From Bacillus sp. ISL-51 (GTDB taxonomy: Bacteria > Bacillota > Bacilli > Bacillales > Bacillaceae), in NCBI RefSeq assembly GCF_018613535.1, contig NZ_JAGGQB010000005.1, positions 310,001-374,000 on the forward strand: a stretch of 64,000 nt of DNA, read 5' to 3'. Below, in pieces: positions 35,954 to 47,190 of this stretch (within the stretch, counting starts at the first letter, position 1; every line of letters begins with the position of its first letter). Made by a program: the position numbers and the translations under genes. Under the pieces are notes generated by a model. It saw only the letters and a list, made by a program, of their open reading frames with translations. It was not told where the DNA came from and ran no database searches.

Positions 35954-36618
35954 GCCTGCACCTCCCCCATGTTTTCAATGCCGCTTTTCACTTCGTAAAA
36001 ATCATGAAAAGGAAGATGACGCAGCCCGAGCTCCTTGCATTCATCCAGCAAGTAATCTCTTGCAAAACACATATCAGATAACTTGGCAGCCTCGACATCC
36101 GTAACGGAATCACCGATCATGATGAGAAACTCCTTTTGGTCTTTTGAAAGCTTTCGGATGACTGACGGTTTGCAGCAGCCGCATTGGTTTGTACAGCCCT
36201 CGTCACAGGCATGAGGCCATTCAATCTGAATATGTGCATTTTCAAAAGACGCGTGATTGCAGAAAATACGCTCCTTTTCCACGATTCCATCCAAAAGCGG
36301 GTGCACAAAAAAGTCCATCCCGCCGCTTACGACATAAAACGGAAGGCCGTTTGACCGGACGAACGAGACAAACTCCACAAAACCGTCCCGTATGTTCGCA
36401 TCCTGCAGAACAAAATCTCTCAGCTCTTCTTTTAAGCAGCTCGGCAGAAGCCCGAACATCCGGCCGACGCCCTCTTGGATGGATATGCTTTTAGACAGGA
36501 CGCCATCCTTTAAAGCGAGCCATTCAGGCGGTGCGAATTCTTTCATGATGCTGATAATGTTGTCGTTCATTGTAACCGTTCCGTCGAAATCACAAATAAT
36601 CAGCGGTGTTTGGGTCAT
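35911..36618 (-). CDS. mtnX: HK-MTPenyl-1-P phosphatase MtnX
   Basis: HAD-superfamily phosphatase acting after MtnW in the Bacillus version of the pathway; together MtnW and MtnX replace the fused enolase-phosphatase MtnC. The 235 residues show the nucleophile motif DFDGTVT (about 9-15) and the C-terminal [14 protein letters not shown] at 36618 follows GGGGGAGGG and overlaps the mtnW stop by 4 bp. Confidence 0.94.
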   Translation of the reverse strand: MTQTPLIICDFDGTVTMNDNIISIMKEFAPPEWLALKDGVLSKSISIQEGVGRMFGLLPSCLKEELRDFVLQDANIRDGFVEFVSFVRSNGLPFYVVSGGMDFFVHPLLDGIVEKERIFCNHASFENAHIQIEWPHACDEGCTNQCGCCKPSVIRKLSKDQKEFLIMIGDSVTDVEAAKLSDMCFARDYLLDECKELGLRHLPFHDFYEVKSGIENMGEVQAWLQNKSAGANLPK

Positions 36619-37829
36619 ACGGCTTCCGCCCTCCCCCATTTATCTAATGCGAGCTGAAGGTCTTTGCACGCTGCCGCTTTTTCTTCTATCGGCTGCCCTT
36701 GAAGCACCGCATCGATAATGGCGCGGAACGCTTTTCCTCCGCCTTCGGCGCCTCTCGGATGCCCGTGAATCCCGCCGCCGGCGTTAATGATATGATCAAT
36801 TCCGAAATCACGCATCAATAAAGGCGCCATGCCCGGATGAATGCCTGCCGACGGAACTGCAAATGAAGGCTTGAAGACATCTTCCTTTACACATTCGTCG
36901 TGAATGGCGAGCGCTGTCTTTTTCGGAAGAGCCACCGACCCGTAAGGTGACGGAAATAAACTGAAATCGGCGCCGCAGCACCGGTTCAGCTTACCAAGCA
37001 AAAGTGCATGCGATAAACCGTAGACGGGAGATGATGTGAACGCGCCGCTGACCGCCGGGTGCGCCATGATCGGAAGCGGGATGTCCGCATCTTCCGCAAG
37101 GCTTTGCATAACGTCTAAGCCGTAGGCGAACACATTCAATAAAAGGGCGTCGGCTCCAAGCTCGGCAGCGCGTCTTGCTTTGTCCCGCAGGTCAGCCGTC
37201 CGTCCCGTAAGGTTTACCGCATACAGTGTTTTATGCCCGGTCTCTTCACAGGTTTCCTTCAAGACACGCTTCCCTTCTGTAATACGGGTTTCAAACGGGG
37301 CCAAATCATTTTCAAAGAAAATTTCGTCATCTTTAATGATATCAACGCCGCCCAGCGCCTGCTGTCTGAGCTGATCTTTAATGTCAGTGAGATCCCGTCC
37401 GATTACGCCTTTAAAAATGCTCATTAAAAGCGGTCTTTCAAACTCGCCGATCATTTTGCGGATGCCGTATATGCCGAATTTCGGCCCGGGCAGGGAGCGT
37501 TTAAACGCCTCGGAAAATTCAAGATCAGTCAGTTTCATTTTTCCGTCAAGCGACAGCTTCCCGAACACTGTTGTCAGCACTGCCGGAATATCGTTTGAAA
37601 AATTAACCTCAGGATAGGCAATGGTAATGACCGCCTGTTTTTCGTTTTCAGCGGTTCCTTCTTTCTTCTCAACCTTTACCACCCGGCCCTTATGCCGTCT
37701 GAGCTGATCCTGCTTCAGCTGGGGCAAATCCGTCCAGGAGCCTACCGTCAGCCCCGTCGCAATTTGTTCAGCCCGTTTCTCACTGTCTCCCGGGTCCGTC
37801 AAAAGATATGTTGCCAATACTTCGCTCAT
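36615..37829 (-). CDS. mtnW: RuBisCO-like enolase MtnW
   Basis: 2,3-diketo-5-methylthiopentyl-1-phosphate enolase, a type IV RuBisCO-like protein. The 404 residues keep the barrel and the carbamylated-lysine/metal site [12 protein letters not shown], but this is a salvage enzyme, not a CO2-fixing one. ATG at 37829 follows GAGAGGAG. It is the first gene behind the SAM-I riboswitch at 37863-38018. Confidence 0.96.
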   Translation of the reverse strand: MSEVLATYLLTDPGDSEKRAEQIATGLTVGSWTDLPQLKQDQLRRHKGRVVKVEKKEGTAENEKQAVITIAYPEVNFSNDIPAVLTTVFGKLSLDGKMKLTDLEFSEAFKRSLPGPKFGIYGIRKMIGEFERPLLMSIFKGVIGRDLTDIKDQLRQQALGGVDIIKDDEIFFENDLAPFETRITEGKRVLKETCEETGHKTLYAVNLTGRTADLRDKARRAAELGADALLLNVFAYGLDVMQSLAEDADIPLPIMAHPAVSGAFTSSPVYGLSHALLLGKLNRCCGADFSLFPSPYGSVALPKKTALAIHDECVKEDVFKPSFAVPSAGIHPGMAPLLMRDFGIDHIINAGGGIHGHPRGAEGGGKAFRAIIDAVLQGQPIEEKAAACKDLQLALDKWGRAEAV

Positions 37830-37862
37830 GCGTGAACTCCTCTCTTTCTTTCGCAAAACAAT

Positions 37863-38018
37863 AAAAAACCTCTCCTGTTTGAGCAGAAAGAGGTTTCAAG
37901 GTTTCGTGTTATGTCCGAATCTTATCTCTCAGCTCCTGCTGCAAGAATTAGCACCGTGCTTTATCAGTCGGTTGCCGGGCTTCATCGGGCTCGTCCCTCT
38001 GCCTGCTCTTGATAAGAA
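37863..38018 (-). promoter_or_regulatory. SAM-I (S-box) riboswitch of mtnWXBD
   Basis: The minus strand shows S-box landmarks in order: TTCTTATCAAGAGC...CAGAGGGACGAGCCC, GATGAAGCCCGGCAACC, AAGCACGGTGCTAATTC and GAGAGATAAG (aptamer 37920-38018). A terminator CCTCTTTCTG...CAGGAGAGGTTTTTT follows at 37863-37896. SAM binding is expected to end transcription. Confidence 0.95.
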
Positions 38019-38033
38019 TAATGATTTTATAAA

Positions 38034-39251
38034 TTATTTCGAATTATCCCATTGTTTTCTTGTAATGTCAATGCTTTTTCGGGCGAAAAGATTTAGTTTT
38101 CCGATCCGGTCCGCCGCCTCTTTAAGTCTTTCTTCACTTGTCAAAAGACCGACTCTGATGTAGCCCTCGCCCCATTTTCCAAAGCCGTTTCCCGCTGCGA
38201 CCGCGACATTGGCCTTTTCCAGAAGCAAGTCTGAAAATTCCTGTGACGTATAGCCGGCGGGCACAGGCAGCCACGCGAAAAAGGAGCCGGCCGGAGCCGT
38301 CACTTCCCAGCCGATATCGCGGCAGGCCGTGATCCACGCATTGCGCCTTGATTCATACCTGTCATTTTGCTCGGCGACACATGTCTGATCCGCTAAAAGA
38401 GCCGCTGCAGCAGCCTGCTGCACCGCAGGGAACAAACTGACAAACATGTGGTCTTGGTACAGGTTGATCGCTTCGATGACTGATCTGTTCCCAATGGCAA
38501 ATCCAACCCGCCAGCCCGCCATATTGTAGGTTTTTGACAGCGTGTAAATTTCAATTCCGGTTTCTTTTGCCCCGTCTGTCTGCAGGAAACTCAGCGGTTT
38601 GTGCCCGTCAAAGCCGACGGCCCCGTAAGCGAAATCATGAACGGCGCAAATGCCGTTTTCCTTTGCGAAGCTGACCGTTTCCTGAAAAAACTCCGGTGTC
38701 GCCACAGCCCCAGTCGGATTATTCGGATAATTGAGATACAGGAGCTTCGCTTTTTTCCGCACTTCTGCGGAAATCGCGCTGTAATCCGGGAGAAAATCCC
38801 TTTCTTCCGTCAGCGGCATCATTTCCATTTTTGCTTTCGCTAGGGCAACGCCTGACCAGTAATCGGGATAACCGGGGTCCGGCACCAGAATCGTATCACC
38901 CGGGTTTAACAGGCATTGCGGAAGCTCAACAAGCCCTGCCTTGCCGCCGAACAATACGGCTACTTCAGTTTCCGGATCGGCAGTGACGCCGTACTCTCTT
39001 TCGTAAAAAGCCGCTGCTGCCTTTTTAAAGCTGTAAGAGCCGCGGAATGATGAGTATTTATGATTTTCCGGCCTTTCGACAGCGCGTTTCATTTCTTCTA
39101 CGATATGCTGAGGAGTAGGCTGATCAGGGTTTCCCTGCCCCAAGTTAATTACGTCTTCGCCTTCTTTCAGCTTTCGGTTCACCTTTTGCACCAAAGATGC
39201 GAAAAATTGTTGAGGCAAATGTTTCAGTACATCAGAGAATTCAAAGTTCAT
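38034..39251 (-). CDS. mtnE: Methionine aminotransferase MtnE
   Basis: PLP-dependent aminotransferase that makes methionine from 2-keto-4-methylthiobutyrate, the final salvage step. The 405 residues have fold-type I features: YLNYPNNPTG, the DFAYG aspartate, the PLP-lysine in TLSKTYNMAGWRVGF and the C-terminal arginine of YIRVGLL. ATG at 39251 follows AGAAGGTG. It is divergent from mtnU; the mtnWXBD promoter lies within its last 40 bp. Confidence 0.93.
   Translation of the reverse strand: MNFEFSDVLKHLPQQFFASLVQKVNRKLKEGEDVINLGQGNPDQPTPQHIVEEMKRAVERPENHKYSSFRGSYSFKKAAAAFYEREYGVTADPETEVAVLFGGKAGLVELPQCLLNPGDTILVPDPGYPDYWSGVALAKAKMEMMPLTEERDFLPDYSAISAEVRKKAKLLYLNYPNNPTGAVATPEFFQETVSFAKENGICAVHDFAYGAVGFDGHKPLSFLQTDGAKETGIEIYTLSKTYNMAGWRVGFAIGNRSVIEAINLYQDHMFVSLFPAVQQAAAAALLADQTCVAEQNDRYESRRNAWITACRDIGWEVTAPAGSFFAWLPVPAGYTSQEFSDLLLEKANVAVAAGNGFGKWGEGYIRVGLLTSEERLKEAADRIGKLNLFARKSIDITRKQWDNSK
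38043..38071 (-). promoter_or_regulatory. SigA promoter of mtnWXBD inside mtnE
   Basis: TTGACA, exactly 17 bases, GATAAT on the minus strand. It lies within the last codons of mtnE and just upstream of the S-box. Confidence 0.75.
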
Positions 39252-39345
39252 ATTTTCACCTTCTAAAAATGTCTTGAAATGATAGTCCATCATCATATAT
39301 GGTTAAATAAAAAAAGTAAAGAGAAACTTGGGGGAGTTGTAAAAA

Positions 39346-40125
39346 ATGAAATGGACCGTTTCTTGTTTGCAATTTGATATTTCATACGGGAATCCTTCAG
39401 AAAATATAAAAAAAGCAGAATCTTTTATCGAACGAGAAAGCCGCCATGCCGATGTTTTGGTGCTTCCTGAATTGTGGACGACAGGCTATGACCTCACACG
39501 CCTTGATACATTGGCTGATGAAAACGGTGAAGCCTCAAAGCAATGGCTCCGGCAAACGGCGAAAACATATAACGTGCACCTCGTCGCCGGATCGGTTGCG
39601 GTTAAAGAAGGAGATAACGTCTATAACACGATGTACATCGCCGATAACAACGGACAGATCAAAAAACAATATCAAAAAGCGCATTTGTTTCAGCTGATGG
39701 ATGAACACCTGTATTTATCAGCCGGCAGCAGCGATGGTTTCTTTGAGCTTGACGGCGTAAAGTGCGCCGGGCTGATTTGCTATGATATCCGCTTTCCCGA
39801 GTGGGTCAGAAAACATACGGTGAAAGGGGCGAATGTGCTGTTTATTTCTGCGGAATGGCCTCTTCCCCGCCTTGATCATTGGAAAAGCCTGCTTGTCGCA
39901 AGAGCGATTGAAAACCAATGTTTTGTCGCGGCATGTAATTGCACGGGTTCTAATCCCGATAATGAATTTGCCGGCCACAGCCTGATTATCGACCCGTGGG
40001 GACGGATTTTAGCCGAAGGAGGACAGACAGAAGGCGCCGTTCGGGCGGAAATCGATGTATCAGAAAGCGCGGCTGTACGCAGCACCATTCCTGTCTTTAA
40101 TGATTTGCGGAGTGATTTATATTAA
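39346..40125 (+). CDS. mtnU: Carbon-nitrogen hydrolase MtnU (omega-amidase type)
   Basis: Nitrilase-superfamily amidase, thought to hydrolyse the alpha-keto acid amide left when MtnE uses glutamine. The 259 residues carry the catalytic triad: glutamate in VLPELWTTGY, lysine in KKQYQKAHLF and cysteine in AGLICYDIRFPEW. The RBS is GGGGGAG. It is divergent from mtnE over 94 bp and followed by the mtnKA leader. Confidence 0.92.
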   Translation: MKWTVSCLQFDISYGNPSENIKKAESFIERESRHADVLVLPELWTTGYDLTRLDTLADENGEASKQWLRQTAKTYNVHLVAGSVAVKEGDNVYNTMYIADNNGQIKKQYQKAHLFQLMDEHLYLSAGSSDGFFELDGVKCAGLICYDIRFPEWVRKHTVKGANVLFISAEWPLPRLDHWKSLLVARAIENQCFVAACNCTGSNPDNEFAGHSLIIDPWGRILAEGGQTEGAVRAEIDVSESAAVRSTIPVFNDLRSDLY

Positions 40126-40142
40126 TTTTTTGAAAAAAAACG

Positions 40143-40172
40143 TTGACAAAAAGATCAGGCTCCTGTTAATAT
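40143..40172 (+). promoter_or_regulatory. SigA promoter of mtnKA
   Basis: TTGACA, 18 bases, TAATAT, upstream of the S-box. Confidence 0.65.
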
Positions 40173-40219
40173 TTTCATCAACTGATTAATTCGAATTGTT
40201 ATACAAATCAATATATTTT

Positions 40220-40427
40220 TCTCTTATCGAGAGTTGGGCGAGGGATTGGCCTTTTGACCCCAACAGCAACCGACCGTAATTCCATTGTGAAATGGGGCGC
40301 GTGATTTTTGCGCCGAGACGATTTGTCTCTTAAGGCACGGTGCTAATTCCATCAGATTTTATCTGAGAGATAAGAGGCGGACTTTACTGTTTCAGCCTCC
40401 TTCTCTTCAGAGAAGGAGGCTTTTTTT
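40220..40427 (+). promoter_or_regulatory. SAM-I (S-box) riboswitch of mtnKA
   Basis: S-box landmarks: CTCTTATCGAGAGTTGGGCGAGGG, GACCCCAACAGCAACC, AAGGCACGGTGCTAATTCC and GAGAGATAAGAGG (aptamer 40220-40377). A terminator AGCCTCCTTCTC-TTCA-GAGAAGGAGGCTTTTTTT follows at 40394-40427. It accounts for most of the 361 bp between mtnU and mtnK. Confidence 0.96.
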
Positions 40428-40471
40428 ACGGACCTATTCTCCGGACAACATCTTTTTACACCACTACATAA

Positions 40472-41671
<1,200 letters not shown>

Positions 41672-41677
41672 TGGATC

Positions 41678-42739
41678 ATGACGAATGAATTTGCCATCCC
41701 CCGTTCTGTTGAATGGAAGGAAACACACATCAACATTTTAAACCAACAAAAGCTCCCGGAGATTACTGAATATGTGGAGCTGACGACGAAAGAGGATGTA
41801 TTTGATGCGATTGTCACCCTGAAAGTAAGAGGCGCTCCGGCCATCGGCATAACCGCGGCGTTCGGACTCGCACTTTGTGCTAAATCGATAGAAGCTGCGG
41901 ATGTTTCTGACTTCCGCCGTCAGCTTGCATCCATCAAAGAATATTTAAACAGCTCAAGACCGACGGCTGTCAACTTGGCGTGGGCGCTTGACAGGCTTGA
42001 GAGTTCCATCAGCCATGCCATTTCAATCAATGAAGCGAAAACCACTCTTGTCCATGAAGCCATTCAAATCCAAGTTGAGGATGAAGAAACATGCCGGATG
42101 ATCGGCCAGAATGCCTTGCACCTTTTTAAAAAAGGCGATCAGATCATGACCATCTGCAATGCAGGTTCGATTGCCACAAGCCGCTACGGCACGGCGCTTG
42201 CGCCTTTTTATTTGGCGAAGCAAAAGGATCTCGGCCTCCATATTTACGCATGTGAAACACGGCCGGTATTACAGGGATCACGGCTGACGGCATGGGAGCT
42301 GATGCAGGGAGGAATTGATGTGACTCTCATTACAGACAGCATGGCCGCCCATACGATGAAAGAAAAACACATTTCAGCTGTTATTGTAGGCGCTGACAGA
42401 ATCGCTAAGAACGGTGATACGGCCAACAAAATCGGGACGTACGGTCTCGCGATTTTAGCCAACGCGTTTCAAATTCCATTTTTTGTCGCCGCCCCGCTTT
42501 CCACATTTGATATGCGGATTGAGAGCGGTGATCAAATTCCTATTGAAGAACGAGATCCTGAAGAGGTAAGGCAGATATCCGGCGTGCGCACCGCTCCTGA
42601 AAACGTACCCGTATTCAATCCCGCCTTTGACATCACCCCCAATCATCTGATTTCGGGTATTATTACAGAGAAAGGGATTGTGACCGGTTCATATCAGGAA
42701 GAAATCGAGCAATTATTCGCAGATTGCCAGATCATCTGA
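41678..42739 (+). CDS. mtnA: Methylthioribose-1-phosphate isomerase MtnA
   Basis: Isomerises methylthioribose 1-phosphate to the ribulose form. The 353 residues belong to the eIF2B-alpha-like family, with the active-site cysteine in [11 protein letters not shown] and the aspartate in [18 protein letters not shown]. It follows mtnK by 6 bp; the two form an operon closed by the terminator at 42738-42791. Confidence 0.96.
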   Translation: MTNEFAIPRSVEWKETHINILNQQKLPEITEYVELTTKEDVFDAIVTLKVRGAPAIGITAAFGLALCAKSIEAADVSDFRRQLASIKEYLNSSRPTAVNLAWALDRLESSISHAISINEAKTTLVHEAIQIQVEDEETCRMIGQNALHLFKKGDQIMTICNAGSIATSRYGTALAPFYLAKQKDLGLHIYACETRPVLQGSRLTAWELMQGGIDVTLITDSMAAHTMKEKHISAVIVGADRIAKNGDTANKIGTYGLAILANAFQIPFFVAAPLSTFDMRIESGDQIPIEERDPEEVRQISGVRTAPENVPVFNPAFDITPNHLISGIITEKGIVTGSYQEEIEQLFADCQII

Positions 42740-42791
42740 AAAACCGCTGATGATACTGCCTCCTCTTCAGGCAATGTCAGCGGTTTTTTTG
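42738..42791 (+). terminator. Terminator after mtnA
   Basis: AAAACCGCTGA...TCAGCGGTTTTTTT with an inner TGCC/GGCA stem. Confidence 0.85.
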
Positions 42792-42896
42792 TTTACACAA
42801 TTTGACCATTTCATCTCTTTGGACGGCTGATATCAGATGCAATTTCAGAAACAGCTCTGCATAACCGGCTATTTTTTCCGGACGGCTCAGCTTCAT
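42777..42896 (-). CDS. Candidate 39-residue small protein between mtnA and ogt
   Basis: ATG at 42896, with AAAGGAGG about 10 bases upstream, opens a 39-codon frame that ends inside the mtnA terminator. The peptide is helical and basic: KLSRPEKIAGYAELFLKL, then HLISAVQRDEMVKLCKQK. Two short amphipathic helices with a possible turn are only loosely like SinI-type antirepressor peptides. I do not recognise it; expression is unproven. Confidence 0.4.
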   Translation of the reverse strand: MKLSRPEKIAGYAELFLKLHLISAVQRDEMVKLCKQKNR

Positions 42897-42986
42897 CAGA
42901 CTTCGTCCTCCTTTTTCGTCAGACCAACTCTTTTCACTTAATAAAATAATATGTCAGGCGTGAAAAAACGGAACGTGCCATATGCT

Positions 42987-43484
42987 TTATTTTTCTTTAT
43001 AGGATATTTGTTCGAGGTTTAATAAAACGGCTTTTACATCAGTCTTGCTGCCCGCGTATCCCGTTAAGGCACTATTTTTGCCGATTACCCTGTGGCACGG
43101 AATAAAAATCGGAAGCATATTGCATTTGTTGGCTTGTCCGATGGCGCGCACCGCTTTTGGATTGCCGATCGCTTCGGCAATATCGGCATAGCTTCGGGAT
43201 TCCCCGTAAGGAATCATGGCAAGTGTGTCCCACACTTTTTCTTGAAAAGGTGTGCCTTTTTGTCTCAGCGGCAGAGAGAAATGCTTTCTTTTTCCGGCAA
43301 AATACTCTTCCAGCTGTTTTTTTGCCTTCATTAACAGGGCGGTTTCACGCATTTCAGTCTGAGGGGATGATTGTTCCCATTCCGCAAAATCGTCCCCGCT
43401 CAGAAAAAGGCCGGTGATAAAGCCTTCTTCCTCTGTGATCATGATAGTTCCAAGCGGTGTGTCCGCACTTGTAAAGCAGGTCAT
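42987..43484 (-). CDS. ogt: O6-alkylguanine-DNA alkyltransferase Ogt
   Basis: Suicide repair protein that moves a methyl group from O6-methylguanine to its own cysteine. The 165 residues contain the active-site PCHRVIG in MLPIFIPCHRV and the helix-turn-helix/arginine-finger region AIGNPKAVRAIGQANKCN. It is the constitutive type without an Ada regulatory domain. Its ATG overlaps the kinE stop (ATGA), so it is translated from the kinE message. Confidence 0.94.
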   Translation of the reverse strand: MTCFTSADTPLGTIMITEEEGFITGLFLSGDDFAEWEQSSPQTEMRETALLMKAKKQLEEYFAGKRKHFSLPLRQKGTPFQEKVWDTLAMIPYGESRSYADIAEAIGNPKAVRAIGQANKCNMLPIFIPCHRVIGKNSALTGYAGSKTDVKAVLLNLEQISYKEK

Positions 43485-45700
43485 TCGATATTCCTTCTTT
43501 CCTCTTTGTTCTGCCGGATCGGGAGCGTCAAATGAAACACGGTTCCTTTCCCTTCTTCACTTTCAACATGAATACGGCCTTGGTGTTCTTCGATGATTTT
43601 GTAGCTGACCATCAGCCCGAGGCCCGTTCCTCTGTCTTTCGTCGTGTAGAACGGTTCTCCCAAACGTTTCAGTTTGTCCTCTGGGATGCCGGTACCTTCA
43701 TCTTGTAATGAAATCTGAATGTGATCTTTATCCGAAGGCTGAATGGTCACGTAGATATTACCGCCGTCGGGCATGACTTCGATTGCGTTTTTTAAAATAT
43801 TAATAAACACTTGTTTTAATTGATTGGGCTCACAGTAAATCGGAGGAATGTTTCCGGTCAGATTTAAATGGATCTGCACATTGACAAGGTTGGCCTGGGC
43901 GTTCAGAAGATCAGCCGTGTCTTTCATAATCTGCGTCACATCTTTTTCTTCATACAATATGGCCTGCGGTTTTGCTAAAATTAAAAATTCGGTGATAATA
44001 GACTCGATGCGTTTTAATTCTGAGGTAATGACGTTAAAATACAGGGAATACTCACCTTCAATACTTCCTTTGAGAAGCTGAATGAATCCTTTCAGCGCCG
44101 TCATGGGATTTCTGATTTCGTGGGCGATGCCTGCTGCCAGCTCCCCTACGACGTGCAGGGTGTCGGATTTCCGAAGCCGCTCCTCCAGCTCTTTGCGCTC
44201 CGTGACATCTTTAAAGATGGCAAGATTCATATTTTGAATGATATTCCGCTTGAAGGAAAATTCCAGTTTGCGGTGATCGCTGCTGCTTAATAAAAAGGGG
44301 ATTTCATTATCCATTCCTTCTAAATCAATCTCTCTTGCGGGAACGCCCGCGTTTTCAATGTCAAAAGAAGAAAGAATGTCAGGCACGGCGTGTGTTTTCA
44401 GCTCTTCATGCGGAATGCCGAGAATGCGGCTGGCCAGCGGATTCGCGTCGATAATGCGGAACTGGTTGTCAAATAATACGTTGCCGTCCATGGAGCCGTT
44501 AAATACTTTTCTGAATTTCAGCTCGCTTTCCCTCAGTTCTTTTTCCATTCGCTTACGGTCGCTGACATTTCTTAAAATCGTCAAATGCTGGCCTTCGAGT
44601 ATCGTCCGTTTTGACGTGAATTCAAGCTCTTTATATTGTCCGTTCCCCATCTGAAACAGCATTTCTTCCCGGATTTCACCGTATTTTTCGTATTTCTTTT
44701 TGATATGTTTGTATTTTTTCTGCGGATCAGCGATAAACGTACATAAGTACCGCTTCAGAAACTCGTCCATCGGCAGCTCAAAAATTCGGCATGCCGCTTG
44801 GTTCGCCTTGGCGATTTTTCCGTCGTCAGACCAAATCACGATGGCGTCCATGGCGTTTTCAAAAATTTCGCGGAAGCGCTCTTCGCTTTTAAAGAGTTTT
44901 ATTTCCATCGACCGTTTTTCCGTTATGTCTCTCATAATGGACATATAAAACCCGCTGATTAAGTTGGAAGTGATCGTAAACTCAAACAGCTTCTCCTTAC
45001 CTGACCGGAGCTTGACGGGCAGCTCTCCCTTGGCTTTTCCTTTCCTGCGGAGAGTATCCCAAATGTCCTTCAGGTGCATGTTGTTTTCGCCGTCTGTAAA
45101 ATGCTGGAGTGACAAATGAAACAGCTCGTTTTGGTCTATCTCGAAGCTTTTGCAAAAAGAGAGATTTGCATCAATAAATCCCCCGTCCTTGTCAAACAGC
45201 ACAATTCCGTCAACAGCCCTGTCAAACAAATCTTTGAACAGCTGTTCGTTCATTGAGAATTCCCGCTCCAATATTTTTTTAGAGGAGATGTCCCTCATCA
45301 CCACAAAAAAATAATCCTCCCCAATTCCGTCCCTGGCAAGGAATTCAATGTATTTTGTTGCGCCGCTGTCCAGCTTAATCGGCACCTCTTTCCATAAGAA
45401 GCCCTTATCTAAAAATTTCTTGACGGCCGCGTTCAATTCTTCCTGAGGGACAGAATATAAAAAATCGAGGACGGAGCGGTTGATGAGGCCGTCTGCCTCA
45501 ATCTGCATCATCCGTGCCGCAGCCTCGTTCGCCTGGACGATTTTCATTTCCTTATGGCAGATGAAAATGGCATCAAGCGTGTTGTTCATTATGATATGAT
45601 ATCGGCTCAAATCATTTTTCAGACGGTCATTTTCCTCCTTCAGCCGCTTCAGCTGCTCTTGCAAAGATTCCTTTGTTTGCAAATCCAGAGTTTCAGCCAT
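43481..45700 (-). CDS. kinE: Sporulation sensor kinase KinE
   Basis: Cytosolic histidine kinase of the Spo0A phosphorelay. The 739 residues have an N-terminal coiled coil (KESLQEQLKRLKEENDRLKN, stopping short of the first PAS), four PAS domains (about 30-145, 155-265, 270-390 and 395-505), HisKA with the histidine in ELAAGIAHEIRNPMTALKG, and an ATPase domain with DEGTGIP and GTGLGLMV. There are no membrane helices. ogt follows with a 4-bp overlap. Confidence 0.93.
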   Translation of the reverse strand: MAETLDLQTKESLQEQLKRLKEENDRLKNDLSRYHIIMNNTLDAIFICHKEMKIVQANEAAARMMQIEADGLINRSVLDFLYSVPQEELNAAVKKFLDKGFLWKEVPIKLDSGATKYIEFLARDGIGEDYFFVVMRDISSKKILEREFSMNEQLFKDLFDRAVDGIVLFDKDGGFIDANLSFCKSFEIDQNELFHLSLQHFTDGENNMHLKDIWDTLRRKGKAKGELPVKLRSGKEKLFEFTITSNLISGFYMSIMRDITEKRSMEIKLFKSEERFREIFENAMDAIVIWSDDGKIAKANQAACRIFELPMDEFLKRYLCTFIADPQKKYKHIKKKYEKYGEIREEMLFQMGNGQYKELEFTSKRTILEGQHLTILRNVSDRKRMEKELRESELKFRKVFNGSMDGNVLFDNQFRIIDANPLASRILGIPHEELKTHAVPDILSSFDIENAGVPAREIDLEGMDNEIPFLLSSSDHRKLEFSFKRNIIQNMNLAIFKDVTERKELEERLRKSDTLHVVGELAAGIAHEIRNPMTALKGFIQLLKGSIEGEYSLYFNVITSELKRIESIITEFLILAKPQAILYEEKDVTQIMKDTADLLNAQANLVNVQIHLNLTGNIPPIYCEPNQLKQVFINILKNAIEVMPDGGNIYVTIQPSDKDHIQISLQDEGTGIPEDKLKRLGEPFYTTKDRGTGLGLMVSYKIIEEHQGRIHVESEEGKGTVFHLTLPIRQNKEERRNIE

Positions 45701-45955
45701 TCAGTACACTCCTTCTTCAAAAAACCTATCCTTCAATATTTCTACAAAATCCTCCGTCTTCCTTCATTTGCCCTATACATTTCAGAAAATTTCAATGATA
45801 TGACAAGTTAAAGTCTTTTTCTACGATCCTTACCTCCCCGTTACATCATCCTAACAATCCTTTTTTTTCGCCTTCATTTTTCATTTTTTATTTTAAAATG
45901 GACACGAGCAGGAAATAATCATGCAGTGAATGATTTTTGAAGAGAAGGTGATGCT

Positions 45956-46978
45956 ATGACGAAATCGCGTGACAGTTACTTTGACAATGCCAAGTTTATT
46001 TTGATTTTCCTTGTGGTGTTCGGCCATATCCTCCGGTCATTTATTAACGGAAATGAGTTTATGCTCCATCTCTACAAATTCATTTATACTTTTCATATGC
46101 CTGCCTTTATCCTTGTGTCCGGCTATTTTGCGAAAAACTTCAAGCGCAAAGGTTATGTGAAGAAACTGGCTGTGAAGCTGATTATTCCGTATTTGATTTT
46201 CCAGAGCATCTATTCGGTTTTTTATTACTTTATTCAGGATGAAAGCATAACAAGCGTTAATCCGATTGATCCGCAGTGGTCTCTCTGGTTTTTAATCAGC
46301 TTATTCTTTTGGAATCTGCTGCTGTACCCATTTACGAAACTGCCGAAAATGTGGGCGCTTGCTGCGAGCTGCGGGCTTGCCGTTATGATCGGTTATCTCG
46401 ATTTCATCAGCAGCACGCTGAGCCTTTCACGAACGTTTGTCTTTCTTCCGATGTTTCTCGTCGGCTTTTATTTAAATAAAGATCACTTTGATTTACTGAA
46501 GAGCAAAAGGGGCAAACAAATTGCCACCGGCGTTCTTTGCACGGTTTTTCTTTTATGCTGGTGCATCGACTTTGATTACTCGTGGCTGTTTGGCTCGGAA
46601 CCCTATTCAACATTCGGAGACGTGACGCTGTTAAGCGGGCTGTCACGTATCGGCTGGTATGTTTTGGCCTTTGCCGCTACCTTCAGCTTTTTGGCACTCG
46701 TCCCGCAAAAACGCTATTTCTTTACAAAGTGGGGCACGAGAACATTTTACGTCTACCTGCTGCACGGATTTATTATTAAAACCTTGCGGCAGATCGGGCT
46801 GGAGGATCATCTGTCTGATTATCAAAATGTAGTGATGCTTCTTATTTTAACAGCAGTCCTTACATCCATTTTATCCAGCAATGCTGTGAAAACAGCCGCC
46901 CAGCCGTTTATTGAATTGCGAATGACCGCCTGGCTTGAAGCTGTAAAAGGAACAAGGAAAAATGCTTATTCCAAATAA
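45956..46978 (+). CDS. ykrP: Membrane acyltransferase YkrP (acyltransferase-3 family)
   Basis: 340-residue integral membrane O-acyltransferase relative with about ten helices. The family landmarks are the N-terminal [20 protein letters not shown] (candidate catalytic histidine), the [13 protein letters not shown] segment and the C-terminal YLLHGFIIK histidine. It probably acetylates a surface sugar; the acceptor is unknown. The RBS is GAGAAGGTG. It is divergent from kinE. Confidence 0.88.
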   Translation: MTKSRDSYFDNAKFILIFLVVFGHILRSFINGNEFMLHLYKFIYTFHMPAFILVSGYFAKNFKRKGYVKKLAVKLIIPYLIFQSIYSVFYYFIQDESITSVNPIDPQWSLWFLISLFFWNLLLYPFTKLPKMWALAASCGLAVMIGYLDFISSTLSLSRTFVFLPMFLVGFYLNKDHFDLLKSKRGKQIATGVLCTVFLLCWCIDFDYSWLFGSEPYSTFGDVTLLSGLSRIGWYVLAFAATFSFLALVPQKRYFFTKWGTRTFYVYLLHGFIIKTLRQIGLEDHLSDYQNVVMLLILTAVLTSILSSNAVKTAAQPFIELRMTAWLEAVKGTRKNAYSK

Positions 46979-46980
46979 CG

Positions 46981-47022
46981 AAAAATACCTCTTAAGCGCG
47001 TGCCGCCTAAGAGGTATTTTTT
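46981..47022. terminator. Bidirectional terminator after ykrP and the 47021 gene
   Basis: AAAATACCTCTTA...TAAGAGGTATTTTTTA between two convergent stops. Confidence 0.85.
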
Positions 47023-47188
47023 ATTTTTTGCTGTCTTCTTTTTCCTTCGGTTTTGTCTGTTCAAGCGTTTCAATCAGTTTTCCGGCGTTATAATCACCGA
47101 GTTCGCTTGAGAATTCTTCTTCAAGCAATTTAGGATCCATCGGTTTTTTATGATTTTGCATATCCTTGCTGTGGCGGTTTTTTGTCAT
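47021..47188 (-). CDS. ykzE: Small hydrophilic protein, 55 residues (YkzE-like by position)
   Basis: The ATG lies 2 bp after the stop of the preceding small frame (TAAGCATG), with AAGGGGGCG inside that frame as RBS, so translation is coupled. The protein is acidic to neutral and soluble: MTKNRHSKDMQNHKKP, LLEEEFSSELGDYNAGK and a K/E-rich tail. Function unknown. I name it by position next to ykrP and ktrD in B. subtilis; sequence identity is not checked. Confidence 0.6.
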   Translation of the reverse strand: MTKNRHSKDMQNHKKPMDPKLLEEEFSSELGDYNAGKLIETLEQTKPKEKEDSKK

Positions 47189-47190
47189 GC

